From contig JAHREC010000018.1 in NCBI GenBank assembly GCA_020081605.1, forward strand, positions 1,302,001 through 1,366,000: a stretch of DNA of 64,000 bases, in the 5' to 3' direction. Below are positions 35,481-47,645 of the stretch, piece after piece; positions within the stretch are counted from its first letter, which is position 1; every line of letters starts with the position of its first letter. The notes below the pieces were generated by a model. The model made no database searches and was not told the DNA's origin. It saw only the letters and a program-made list of their open reading frames with translations. The translations under genes and the position numbers were made by a program. Source of the DNA: Albifimbria verrucaria. Lineage: Eukaryota > Ascomycota > Sordariomycetes > Hypocreales > Stachybotryaceae.

Positions 35481-37984
35481 ATGGCCCACAATCATGGCCT
35501 GCTCCGTCTCGTGAAGCGACGCAGAATTTCGCGGTCGTCAAGTGACCGAGATCCTACCATGCTCAGTCGAGCGGATGAGCTGACTTGGGCATCAGCATCC
35601 GTGGTTCCTTTCTACACGGACCCAGCGACACAACCATCCCGGCTACCTCGCCTTCTCCCCGCGGCGTCGGACACCTCACCGGACCCCACCCCGACACTGC
35701 CGTTGGATCAGCGCCGGCGCAAAGCCCGGGCCAAGGCGAACCTGGTCAGTCCCTTCAAGGATTGTGTAGAGTCGTTCGGCAAGTTCACCTCGCTTCGGTT
35801 CCCACGCCCGCGCGATGGCTCTGTAAACGGCTATGTGAAGTTCCATTGGGGCAAGAAGTCCGCCAGCATCTCCCAGCCTACCTCGGTAGCCCACTCGCCG
35901 ATCAACAAGCCCGACTCGCCGACTCAGGTCTTGACCGCCATTCCGCCTCCTGGCTCCGGACTCCCGGTTGCAGTACACAATCCCATTTCGGAGGTACCCC
36001 AGGCCATACCGGATGTTTTGCAGCTGACCTCGGCGTCTCCGGTCACATTGGACTTGTCGACGCACTCGGCACGGTCAAGCATCTCGCTCAGTCCTCACCA
36101 GCTGCAAGCCCATCTGCAGGCTGTGGCCCCTCAAGGGTCCTTGTTCCGGCTCACCAGGCCGCTGAGTTTTGGGAGCATTACATGAATGACTCGGATGGCT
36201 CCGAGAACCCCTACCTATCTGTCGAACTGGTCAGTGCCGGTGCAGAGCCACAGTTTCTCCCACCTCAGTTCGGCTTTCAGGCCCATATGGACTCAATTGA
36301 TCGCCGATTCTTCAATTTCTGTAAGTTACAGCCCGTCAAGCCCAATGAAACCCGACCTTCTATCACTCTACAATAATGTTGTTTCGCAATCCTTCCATAA
36401 CCTGTCTTTGCCTTCGACTCCCACCCCCTAGCCGTAGATTTCATAAAAACCCCGGTATTAGTTTGGATGGCATCTAACGGAGACTACCAAAGATGTCCTC
36501 AACTGGTGTCCTGGCAGGACCATCCTGAAGGATTCAAACCTATGGCTAGTTGACTTTGCTAAAATGCACTCGAATGATGGCGTAAGAGCCGCCATCCAGA
36601 GCCTCGCGGGCATATACATATATGACTATATGCCAACCGACGCCATCCGCAAGCGTGTCAATCAGCGCTTTGCCCAAGCTGAGGCTCGCTTCAGCTATCT
36701 TTTAAGCAACTCCAACAGCATAACCTCTCAGAACTCCGATGAAGTCATTACCCTTTCGGTTCTTCTCTCTATGCAAGATGTAGGTTTTACAGAACCCCCA
36801 GACATGGACCAGTAGGTTAACTTTGGTCTCGTAGATTATCCTCACTGAAAGGCGTCTCAAGAAGCCCTTCATTCCCCGCTGGCTTCAAGGTTTTCGACAC
36901 GGCGAGCATTTTCTCCAAAGCATTGATAAAGGTGACCGATTCTGGAAGGAGCAAGTGGCGCAGATGAGTTCCCTCCACAACGCTCATTGCATTATGATTG
37001 GACGTGGTATTATCCTGTCCCAGACTATGATGGCTCTGCCAGCTCCTGCAAACTTTGACGTTGAGCAAGAAGCTGCTCGGTTTGGTTGGTTGCTATACGG
37101 CAGCCCTGCCGACATGTATGAGATTCATGGTGGCTGTGGCTTTTCTCGGAAGCTTCTGCATATCTTTAGCCAGATAACATTCTGCGCAGCGCGGTTACAA
37201 CAGGAGCGTGAGTCCCCATTTATTCCAATGACAGCAGAATACCTCCTACGAGAATTGGGCGAGTTGAGGCAATGGAGCAAGCCACCCACCGAAATAAGAG
37301 AGAACGACATACCGGAAGGCCCAGCGCCGTTCGATTGGGAATCATCCAAGACACGGCAATCTACTATCAAATGGGTACGATCTCTACCTATGGACTTTTA
37401 TGTTTCCTCTTCCAAAGATATGACCGACGTAACGGCGGAAGCCTGGCGGATAGCTGCCATCATTTACTTGCAGTTCAGAGTATTAAGGTGAGACGGATGC
37501 TATGGCATCTCCACAGCTAAATGCTAATACTATTAGGCTACCTCGTAATGATCCTATGGTCATGCAACAGCTAGACGATCTCGCTCGCTGCATCGAGGTT
37601 ATGCCTACTTCTGGAAACCATTTCACAGCACAGGCTCCCCTTTTCCCGGTCTTCTTGCTGGGATTAGCAGGCACAATTCCTGAACATAAGGAGGTAGCAA
37701 GGGCCTGGTTTGAGCAGGTTGTAGAAACACCAGTCAGAAGCGTGGGTGCCAAATTAATTTTCCCATTCAATGCATCTATGAGCTGACAAAAAACACAGAG
37801 CGTTCCTCCTCTCTATCGCGCGCTAAAACGGATATGGAGCTGGCTTGACGCTGAGAACGAGCTTCCGTCTCCAACAGCTCAACCGCAGACTCAAACATCG
37901 CCAATACACAAGAGGCGTCCATGGTGGGAGCGTCTTGTCGCTCGAATACAGGAAAAAGAAGAAGAAACATTGTGCTTGACATGA
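35481..37984 (+). CDS. Fungal-specific transcription factor-domain protein (Fungal_trans_2 type)
   Basis: The main frame opens with MAHNHGLLRLVKRRRISRS, a basic, NLS-like start. The C-terminal 450 residues resemble the fungal transcription factor domain seen behind Zn2Cys6 clusters: AAEFWEHYMND, MDSIDRRFFNFY, GVRAAIQSLAGIYIYDYMP, YEIHGGCGFSRKLLHIF and EAWRIAAIIYLQFRVLR. Exons are 35481-36320, 36493-36779, 36835-37487, 37537-37741 and 37799-37984. Introns of 172, 55, 49 and 57 nt mostly have CTAAC/CTGAC branch sites. One C is missing at 36127-36130, in line with the rest of the window. With it restored the exons add up to exactly 723 codons. No CxxC...C zinc cluster is visible here or in the upstream candidate exon, which is unusual. 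It probably acts in the nucleus; its targets are unknown. Its stop is about 74 nt from the convergent methyltransferase stop. Confidence 0.82.
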
Positions 37985-38058
37985 GAGTGAGATTTTCATA
38001 GGCTGACGCACTTTCCAATGACTTGCGCAGAACCAGGCATGCTAAAGAGTAAAAAAAT

Positions 38059-39296
38059 TTAATCAAGACCAGACACTGCACTATCAGCGTCTTCTATCGG
38101 GTCATCTTTGCCCTTCGCCTTCAGCAGGTACTGACCTATATAGCTCGTTAGTTAAGGGTGTGGGTAGTAAAGGGAAGGGGAAAGGGGGACAAGGAGCTTA
38201 CGGAATTCCGAATCTGGAGCTTGCCAGACCTCCAAGACGCTCAGTCCCGCCTTATAGCACATGAGCCGCACGCTTTCTTCGCTGTACTTGTGAGAGTCGA
38301 ACCAGTCATACTCGTCGCCCTCCTTTATGACACGGGATACACCTTGGAGATGGATATCTCTTTTGGCACGCAGGAAGAAACGATGCCTCGTGGTAGGCTG
38401 CTCTTCCATCTCAGCTAAAATGTCCCAGTCCTCTGGAAGGAACCAGCTATGGCCTACGACCTGGTTCAACCGTTCAAAACCGTTCAGGAAGAAGCTCTTA
38501 AATAGGTCTTGGCGCGTGTGGTACGCAGCCCAGATTTTGTTTTGATGATGGGGAAGTAAATGGGCATCCATACCCACGAGAAGTAGGTCACCGGACCGAA
38601 GTGTATTGGCCCAGTGTTTGAGATGGCTCAATGCTTGGGGCCAAGGATCATTACAGAGTACTGAGCCAAGCGAAAGGAATAGTCTTGATGTTCCAATTTT
38701 CTGGACATAATTCATTCCGTCTTCGAACGTGCCCCATATGCCAGCGCAGGTCACCGTAGAGCCCGGTTCAGAATGCTTTCCAACCAGGTACGCGATGTTG
38801 CTCTCTAGAGAGGCACTGGAAATGTCCAAGGCAAGATAGGTTGCCGGGAGCTTAGCCCTTCAACGGCAGACAAGAAATGCTGGACCTTTCCTGTGTCTCT
38901 TTACGTGCATGTTGCTGTTAGTATACAATTGAACAGAAAGAGAGAGAAGAGAAAAAGAATTCAAAAGTAACTGGGGTACACTAACCCAGCTCCTAGATCC
39001 ACGATTGTGACTCCAGGGTGGAGGCGGCTGACGATTTCAGGCCCATGCTTGTCGAATATGGCGATCTCGTCAGCAGTCTGGTAAAACTCTTTCGTAGAGA
39101 TAATGTCGGCCCAGATGGCGAGGCCCTTGTCGTCGTACAGCAGCTCATCGGGAAGAGCAAGCTTATTGTCCGAGCTGTAGTCGGCTTGGAGGGTCTGAAT
39201 CAGTTTCTCGCGGACACTGCCGTATATTCTGCTACCACCAATATCAACTACACCACCATGGTGGGGAGTTGCAAAGCCACGTCCCAGCGATCCCAT
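38059..39296 (-). CDS. SAM-dependent methyltransferase, EgtD/EasF-like (Methyltransf_33)
   Basis: The stand-alone form belongs to the family of histidine and dimethylallyl-tryptophan N-methyltransferases. The ATG at 39296 (MGSLGRGFATPHH) leads to LPDELLYDDKGLAIWADII, TKEFYQTADE and the SAM loop VDLGAG. YLALDISSASLE, LFLSLGS and HKYSEESVRLMC follow as expected. Exons are 39296-38986, 38898-38202 and 38135-38059. Intron 1 (87 nt) has a perfect TACTAAC branch and joins GAG to DTGKVQHFL; intron 2 is 66 nt. One A is missing near 38852-38853. The product is about 361 aa, close to EasF-type enzymes and much shorter than fungal Egt1, which also has an FGE-sulfatase-like domain. No ergot alkaloid gene is near, so the substrate is open: histidine, tryptophan derivatives or another amine. 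Confidence 0.85.
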
Positions 39297-42200
39297 GTTG
39301 AATTATCAAATTTCCACCGTGAATGAGAATCTTCCGGTAATGATTGACGCGCAAGGGAGAGAAGTATGGTGGGATTGGTGTGTCGTTAGGGGAATTAAGT
39401 CTAAATGATTCGATGCTCTCTACTGCGACTCTAGGGTTGGTTGAGAAATGACGGCGTGATGTATTGCAGCCGGGAAGCACCTTATAACCGCCGATGCTGG
39501 TAGTGATTCGCAGATAATGAAAACAGAAGAAAAAAAAAGAGAGAGAGGTGTTCAAAGAGTATGAGTCGCAAGATCTATGTGTTGCCAAGGTTCACCTAAT
39601 CAGCAAGAGTTGCACCATGCACATCCTCACTTGCAACAGGGGTAGTAGGTAAAGAATCCACTCCTGCGACTGTGCCCAACACGAGACTCGGAAGTAGTAG
39701 ATGTATTTTGCCAGACAGCCTTGGGCCATGCGCGGGAGCCCTATTTATTCTCGCCAAACTGGCCAGGCGGGACACAGAGACAAGCTCCAAGGATGAGAGA
39801 AGATATGACACTAGCTGATGAACCGCCCGTCGGTTCCAAGGTACCTTGCTCATGTGCATCCCAAACTACCCAGGGTATCTGCCTAGTAACGCTTGCTCGT
39901 CTGAGAAGGGGAGGCAAAGGCGCTAAGGCGAAAGAAAGCTTGAACTGAGCCGGTGCATGGTAGGGAGACGGTTTTGGGTCGTACATTGGAGCGCTGCACG
40001 GAGGGTGGCATCAGTTGTCGCATGTCCATATATCGAGCGAGCCACCGTTGGGGAATTGGAGGGAGGGTGGCTGGAAGCAAGGGCGTACGTACTGTACAGA
40101 GAGTACTGTAAGGCCAATCAGTCCGTGGATGGATCCTGTTTATCCTGACTTAGCATGGCTGCTGAGAGAGAGCTGCATTTGCTGGATCCACGCGCTCGCT
40201 AGTACAAAGGGTAGTTTGGCTCTAGCGGAGCGGTTGATGGAAGCTGAAGGAGCATGGACGTCTCTCAGATGCCACGGTCCAAGACAAGACATTCACTCAG
40301 CCGCGGTTTTCCTGGGAGACGGCACCGGGTTTTTACTGCGTGCTCCTGGGTCTCACTGGGTATTGCTTACTCGAACAACTAATCGAAGACGTTTCAACAT
40401 GGTGGACAGCAGCCGCACGGTCACTACGAACATGATCGCATTTTCTGGATGACGAGCGAGCGGGCAGCGAGCGTCAGGGGTGAGATTGGGGTAAGATGGA
40501 GGGACGTGGGAGGGAGGGAGTGCGAAGAGAAGCGCAATGAAGCCCCCAGGCCAGGGTGGCAGCGACTAAAACGCAATGATCTGAGATGTGCAGCGTGCTA
40601 TTATCGTGAGGTCCCCTCTTGCAGGGGTCGTTTTCCTTCGACCCGCAGGCGCATTTTGTGGAGAAAGACTCAGCGTGAGATTCCCTCGATTCGATGAATT
40701 GCATATGTGTCGACACCAAAGGGCCGAAGAATGCCATTGTCGTACATGGTTAAAAGCCATTGGCGCGCCGGTGGTAGGACGTTGTATGTGTGCTCTCGGA
40801 CGGCGCCAGTCGGTCGCGGTAAGAGTTGCCGACTGAGCGGGCGGCGAGCCCACGTGCTGCGTCGTTCGAGATGCTTCTTCGTCTTCTTCCGTCTCTGCTT
40901 CCTCGCGCGATCCCGGGGCATCAGCAGAGCGCGGCATCTGGTATGATAGACGCACATCTCCTCCCTCTCCTCCGAGCGAGTTCGATTCGGTGCCAACCCA
41001 CCCCGGCCTCGCTGACAAGCTCTCTCAATCAGCCATGGGGCACGCAACCCACAACTCGGCTCCGGGATTGATGGCTGACCATTGAGGTGACGGCGCATCT
41101 ATGTCTGGGCTTTTGGGGTGGTGGACTGGGAATAATGCCGTGCCTCATCTGCAGCCTGGCGTCAAGAACGTCACACAACCAGCCGAATGAGACTGAAATG
41201 AACGTGTGCTGCAGCATCCGGGCCCCACCCCGTGAATTCGTCAGCCAGCAGAGCAAGCAAGCCGTCAGCGTATGTTTGCCTTGCCTCGCCTCCAAGTGTG
41301 ATATAAGCGGTCCGGGGAATGGAGCGAATCCCGGAACGGCGCGTCCAATATAGAAAGGCCTTCGTAATCACCTGTGCCCGTTATGGGGCGCCTATATGAC
41401 CTGTCTACTTGTCGTGCCAAGTTGGGCATGTCAGAAAATGGCCATGATATCGCCATTGGCCCGTCGGGGGACAGAGCCGTTCCGTGGATTCAGTGCAAGG
41501 AGCAGTAAAGCCAGTGTCCCCTGGGCCTACCCACAGGTGGGTTCCGGTATCACCCACGGAGCGTGGTGGCCGCGGCTCCGCTCAAGAAGAACGAGGGCTC
41601 TGGAGGATTTGGGTGTTTTGCAGTTGGCCCGCGCTGCATCGACGTCAAATCGACAAGGGGAGGGAGGGGACGGGGAGGGGGTGGCCTTGGGGAAAGACGA
41701 TGGCGTCCACCCTGCGAGGCCTGTCTAGCATGTGTATGTACGTACTGTGCTGGGTATGCAGGCATTGTAGTTCCCATGAGCGGCGGCTTCTTTGATTCTC
41801 TGCGCGTACGTAACATGCAGTGGGCGAGACAAGGTGGTGGCGGTGGGGAGAAGACCAGATTGAAGGCCTTGCCTTGCTGCAGTTTGGGGGTTCGAATTGG
41901 AGATCCAGGGATGATGCGTCGCTCCCGTCTTCTTGTTCGTTCCCCTATTCCTGCTTGGTTTTTTTATTCATGATTTTAACTGGGGATGAGTGTATGCTTT
42001 TGTATCATCGCGTCCAGCGGCACCTGCAATAACTGAACTATAGCATGCGCTCTTACATAGCTATGATGCGATGGTATGGAGCCCAAATGAGCCCCAAGCT
42101 AGGAATGGCAGGCGTTGGGGGCAATATGACCTGGTTAGATCGGAACTAAGATCTTGGAAGTGGAAGCTCTGGTGAAGCAGCAAAGACCAGACTTGCCGTG

Positions 42201-42855
42201 TATATTGGTCGCAGTTGGCGCGGTATAAGCAAGCGGAGGGCTTACGAGGAGGTGGGCTCTGAGACGGAGATCGAGATTTGCGTCGGGCTTGGGAAACGCA
42301 CAGTGGGCCAAGGTCCGTACGACCAAGCCCGTATGCAACTCGCGCAAGCACGCAGCAGGGGATGACAAGGACAAGCACAAGGACGAGGACGAGCATGATG
42401 CGCATCCGCATGGCTGAGGCCCGGACGGCCTTTGTCGGGTCGGCCATTGGCGAGGACGGACGGCCTCAAGCTCAAGGAGAGGGAAAGTTGGCCAAGTGTC
42501 TCAGCCATGGGCCATGCCATGGGCCATGCCGAGCGCAATACCGGGGCGTTGTTGGCGCCGTCAATAGTCTAAACTAAACGATCTTGTTAGATGAGATGAG
42601 ATCAACGGCAGTGGAGCGTCCTGTTGAGGGATGGCCCAAAGCGGTAGCATACAGGATTCCCAGCCAATGTAAGATGCCATATCAGGAAATGGACAATTTC
42701 ATGGCTTGCAGCGACAAGACATCCTGGTAAGGAACCGGTTCCAGAGCCCACCCGACTAATGCCGCCTAGCAAATGTAGTCAGCACAGAGAAGGAATCCTC
42801 AATCTATAACGGGATCTTCAGTTCTCTCGCTCGCTCCTCCGTGGTGAGACAACTA

Positions 42856-42900
42856 CCTGTCCTGTCCTGTCCAGGCCTCCAGACCTCCAGACCTCCAGAC
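42856..42900. repeat. (CCTGT)3 and (CCTCCAGA)3 adjacent repeats
   Basis: Three CCTGT pentamers are followed at once by three CCTCCAGA octamers in spacer DNA. Confidence 0.8.
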
Positions 42901-44918
42901 CGGGGCGGTCAACCCGGACATCGTCGACGCCCCGGCCTACGGTCGGTGACGGGTAATGCCCAAAAGCCTTAGTACGGACGAGTGCATCTGGTCCCTGTTT
43001 CCAGGCTCCCTGCACTCTGGAGTCCGGAAGCCAGCTTCTGCATTGCCGGGCTTGTCATTGGCCCTCTGTGGGGAAGATTTGCAGCAGACTTCAAGATAGG
43101 GCCGTGGTAGCTGCACCAAAGGTGGACTGAGCTTGCGTTGGCCTAGGCGTCGAAAGCAACTGCCAGGCCAACTTCACGATTAACCTTGTCTTGCCTTGCC
43201 TTTAGCTAAACCGAACCCACTTCTGGGGCCGGTGTTTCTCTCTATGATTCCACGCCCATGCCACGAGAACAAACCCGCAGAGCTGCCGTCCTCCGAACCC
43301 TGTCTGTTGTGATTTTTTTCTTTTCTTTTTCTCTCTCTTGAGTTCCATTGTCCAAGGACCAACCAGTCCCGCCAAGGAGATCTTCGGATCAACGCGGCAC
43401 TGAGACTTGAGCTGCAACCCCGTCTGCTTTCGAGACAAAAGACCGCGGACCATCAGCCTTTTGCTTTGCTGGCCATTTTCTCAGAGAGAAAAGAACGCAG
43501 CTGCAGCCAGGGTTTCTCGCCGCTCCAGTAGAAGCCAGAGCCTGTTGGACCAACGTGGCCGCCGGCCAATGCCTTCTTTGTGATGATCCCGGCCATATGC
43601 AGGCCCGTCGTGATGCTTACATATTTGTACTTTGTAGGAGAGAACCTAGAAAATCCATGATGTGGCGTGCGATCCACCTTAGGGATCCCTCCCTAAGCCG
43701 CGTTTCCTGGAGGCAGGCGCCTTGTCTCGGTTTTTTGACGCTGCTGCCGCCGGCGAAATGCTCACGGCGAAGAGCCGCACAGGCCGGTTAGTCTCATGAC
43801 TACAAGGCGGCTCGTCGAGGCGCTCTACGTGAAACCACTTTGCACAACCCCATGACAGATGCCTTGTAGATTTGCAGGCCCAGCGCGCGCGGCCGTCTAT
43901 CATGAGGCGTCCTCGGAGCGCAGCCTTGCCCGCGATCTGCGTCCTGCGTTGTTCGCGCGTTATCCCAGCCCGTTCGATGCGATATTACTCAGCTTTTAAG
44001 ACGGGCATTGGGCCGTTGTGGTTCAACTATTGAGGATCCCAACCATGGGTAACCTAGTAAGCGATCGGTCCCTATTGTGCCCCTTGTTCATGAGCCATTT
44101 GGGAAGGCAAGGCGGATCCGACTGCAGGAAAAGTAGCCGAAACCGCCAACAGGAGCCCACGCCATGGGTCATGGCAAAAGCCCAACTAAACCTATACCAC
44201 GCTCCGTGTTATATGCCAAGCACCGCAGGGAACGGAAAGTTCTTGAAGTGGTTGGATGACGGGGTCCGGACGGCAAGCTCCTCAATGCGAGGACACGTTA
44301 ATCAGCCTCGTTGCGTGGTTACTCACGATGGCAACCAATAAGTCCGGGCTAGGCGTACAACAGATCTGCTAGTCCGCTCCACATATCAAGGTGCTGTCCT
44401 TCTTCTACATCACTTGGCGAGGCTTTGATGGGGCACTTTTGTTACGGGGAGCCGGAGCCTTAACGGCTTGCTCCCCACTCCCATGCACGGCGATGGGTTG
44501 ATGAGACTTGCAACTACCGCAATGCAACAATTCCGTTACCTCTTCGAGAGCAGATATCACCAATAGCAAAGACAGGCAGTGGACGATTGCCAGCGGGTAA
44601 ACCAGGTCCGTGGCACGCGACCTGTAAAGGACAGGGGATCTTTACCTGCCTAAAACGCCTGGACGCCCTGGGAGGAGCTTAGAATATCGTGAATTAGATG
44701 TGGGGCCTCATCGTGCAGATGGGAAAGCAAGCAAGGATTACCAAAGTGAGCTTTATGTTGTATCGCCGTAAGGGACTCCCTTAGCGCCTCCGGCAGATCC
44801 CAGGCCGTACGTCAAGATCAACATGACGGAGGCGTCGACGTGCCGCTCGTACGGTATACTTGGGGATACAAGAGAAGGACGGACGTCCAGGAGGCTGCTC
44901 CGGGGTGTAAATAAGGTA

Positions 44919-44948
44919 CGTGCGTGTGTGCGTGTGCGTGTGTGTGTC
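44919..44948. repeat. GT/GC-rich dinucleotide tract
   Basis: Alternating GTGC and GTGT units over about 30 nt in spacer DNA. Confidence 0.8.
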
Positions 44949-46095
44949 TTGTCTGTCTCTACAGGCATGTCGTGCTGCACGGGTTGCGGAAATACGGGAA
45001 ACAGCAGTCAGCTGGATCGTCGCGCGCAGCCAGGCTCTCTCAAACAGAGCCCTTTTCGGCAAAAGGGGACTTGGGGTTTGAGAGATGGAGGTGGACAGGC
45101 CCCGGCGAGTTGCTGCACGCGGTGCCAGACTGGGTAATGAGGCGCTTCGACACCTTGTTAGACGAGTCGAAAATTTCATGGTGCAGACGACATGTCATTA
45201 TGCCAGCCTCGAGTTTAGCTCTTTTCAACCTGCCTACTGGGTTGGCATTTCCCAATCCGAGGTCGGAATCCATCTGCGAAGGACCTTTTCTGCTGGGACC
45301 TAAAGCACATGCACGCTCTTTGGAAAGGAGGGGAGTGAGATGGGACAGGGCCCTGTAGTGGTGGGGGCGTGCGTGTGGGAGGTCGAACGTCTGGAGATGG
45401 GAGGGCATGGCCAAGCTTTCGGTAACTGACAGGAGAGGGTAGCACCGACGCACTTCTGGCGAGCAGACACGGCGAGGGAGAACACCGGCGTTGACGCCGC
45501 CAACACGTGGTTTCTGGTTCAAGTTGGATGCCCTGGCTGGTCTGCTCGATCCGGCCGCTCGACACGGTCACGACGAGCTGCTGGCCACGGCTGGATCCCG
45601 CTAGACGCGATGGCTGTGCTCGACCCTTGAACGGGGTCCGGGGCTAGTCAGCTTCGGCCGAGCTGCATGGTCATGGTTGCTCGCTGGGTTCGCGGAGACA
45701 CAAATGAATGCAACGGGCTTCGAGCATTGCCGCCGTTAGCACGTGCGGACGATACCGAGACGTTGGGTCCCAGCCGTCCCAAGTCGGTCATACGATATCG
45801 TCGAGCTGTGGCTGTCAAATGCTTTGGGGTGCTGCCTGCTCACATATCACGCCAGCCATGCAGACCACCAAGGCAGATGCAAGTCATTCGCAGCCCGTCC
45901 AGCCCTCCTCTTTCGAGAAGCCCACCACTTCGGCTTCACTGTTCGGGTCGATGCGGCGTCCCAGCCCGTCAACGTTGCGTCCCCATGCCATCCCACTCGC
46001 CGAGCAGCTGGGTTACACGACGCCCATGCCATGCCAGGAGCTTGAGGGAGGGGATCTCAGCCACCGTGCCATACTGGTGGGTTGCGACACGACCT

Positions 46096-46120
46096 CCCAT
46101 CCCATCCCATCCCATCCCAT
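46096..46120. repeat. (CCCAT)5 pentanucleotide array
   Basis: Five perfect CCCAT units in spacer DNA. Confidence 0.9.
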
Positions 46121-46344
46121 CTGCTTAGCTTAGCTCAGAGGCGCGGTGCAAGGCCGGCAGTTTGCCAATGGTTGTGCGAAATGCCGTGACTCGCAACGTC
46201 TTGCGCGAGAGACGCTAATTTGTGTTGCCTCGCCTGGGAGAGACAGGAGAGCTAAGGCGGTTTCACTCGCCGCTGGCCGTAGATCATTCAGCTTGTCGGT
46301 GCTTACGGATTCCCGGGAACGACGACGGCAAAGTCTCTCTCAGC

Positions 46345-46396
46345 TGGTCATGGTTATGGTCATGGTCATGGACATGGTCGTGGACATGGTCGTGGT
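46345..46396. repeat. GGTCAT/GGACAT hexanucleotide minisatellite
   Basis: About eight imperfect copies of a six-base unit (GGTCAT, GGTTAT, GGACAT, GGTCGT) over 50 nt. Confidence 0.85.
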
Positions 46397-47064
46397 AGGC
46401 AGGTCCCTTTGAGGGACGTCGTTCGTGCCATGCATGCAGAGAGCTGTCTTACCTCGGATCAAGCTGTTGAGTGTGTTTGCGTGAAGGTTGCAAGAAAAAG
46501 CAGCCTCCGTTCTAGAACGATGCCTGGTGCTTCGATTTGCTCCAGAAACAACCGCGACTGTACCGAGAATACAGCATGATCCAGTAAGAAAAAGAAAAAA
46601 ACAAACAAGTCAAAATGAAAAACAAAAAGGAAAAAAGCAAGCCATGCATTGTACGACCTGGATTCCCCAAATGTGAGTAGTATTGGGGAAAGGACAGTGC
46701 ATTGTCACCACCAAACACATCCTTGACCAGGGGTGAGTATAGCCGGTTTCCGTGGCCAGGACGGCGATTCCGCTGAAGCGCAAAATGTCGCCTCCAACTT
46801 GGAGCCGCACCTGTCGTCACGCCCTCTTCCCCACGACGCCTCTGCCACGCCTCTCGCAGCCGTGCGGGTAAGGTGGCATGCGTCTCCGAGTCTCCTCCAG
46901 CGTGGCCCGTAGGAACCAGGCTGGCGGGAGGGCAGAGAGGCGGCATCGTCTTGGGCCAGCATGGAGCAGTCTAGATTGGTCCCTTGACGTGACCTGGAGG
47001 CTCGGCTCGACATCACGACATGACTCTGCGCGGGCGGAGTTGGCCGGGCACCAACGAGTGTCCC

Positions 47065-47085
47065 GTCTCGTCTCGTCTCGTCTCG
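47065..47085. repeat. (TCTCG)4 pentanucleotide array
   Basis: Four perfect TCTCG units in the spacer beyond the 3' end of the MTA phosphorylase gene. Confidence 0.85.
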
Positions 47086-47645
47086 CGCTGCATGCAACCC
47101 CGAATCGAACCGAATCGCCTGCGGATGAGCTAGCAGCGCGTCATGGAGCCCGCAGCCCAGCGTTCCACTCGGTTGATGCGGTAAAGTAGGCTTGGGGTGC
47201 GTCCCTGCAGCGCGCACCTTGCCTCGGGATCTTGGGACGGGAGGCGCTGGATAATGTCATGATTACGAATGCGATTCCGTCGATCGACCGCCGGCGACTC
47301 TCGCCGACGCCCATCGAGAGGGTACGATGGGCGCGCACATGACTCGGATTGAGCCGCCCCGGTATCAATGGCAATTGAGCATGGCAGCTGATACGTGCGG
47401 TCTCTCTTGGCAATTCTTGGAGGATGCCGATGCTTCGATTCAGCAGGCGACGCGACTAACAAGCCTCGTCCGAGTGGCATGTCATCACAATGCTTCGAGC
47501 CTATGTCTCGATCTATACATCTGTTGAAGATTCCTCAGTCTATACGCGTTTGAACTCCTCCGATATCATATCCAAAATTTGAGAAACAGACAGCGCTCAA
47601 TCTACGCCGAATACCATGTGTCGACGTCCTCCGCGAACACTCTCC

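Larger units (their letters stand above)
39297..47645. other. 8.3-kb gene-free spacer
   Basis: No gene can be supported on either strand. Open frames up to about 170 codons exist but overlap in several frames, are Arg/Ser/Pro-rich and lack domains, as expected for GC-rich non-coding DNA. The first few hundred bases are the methyltransferase promoter. Repeats include CCTGT/CCTCCAGA (42856-42900), a GT/GC tract (44919-44948), CCCAT (46096-46120), GGTCATGGT (46345-46396) and TCTCG (47065-47085). Non-coding RNA cannot be excluded. Confidence 0.5.

Noticed and set aside
38059..39296. Part of an ergot alkaloid gene cluster
   Set aside because: No dimethylallyltryptophan synthase, catalase-like, reductase or oxidase genes of that pathway are in the window.
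41880..41905. tRNA-like GGTTCGAATT motif
   Set aside because: The flanks do not form a cloverleaf; an isolated motif only.
46705..47217. 170-codon open frame on the minus strand
   Set aside because: Low-complexity composition, crosses a TCTCG array, no homology recognised; not annotated.
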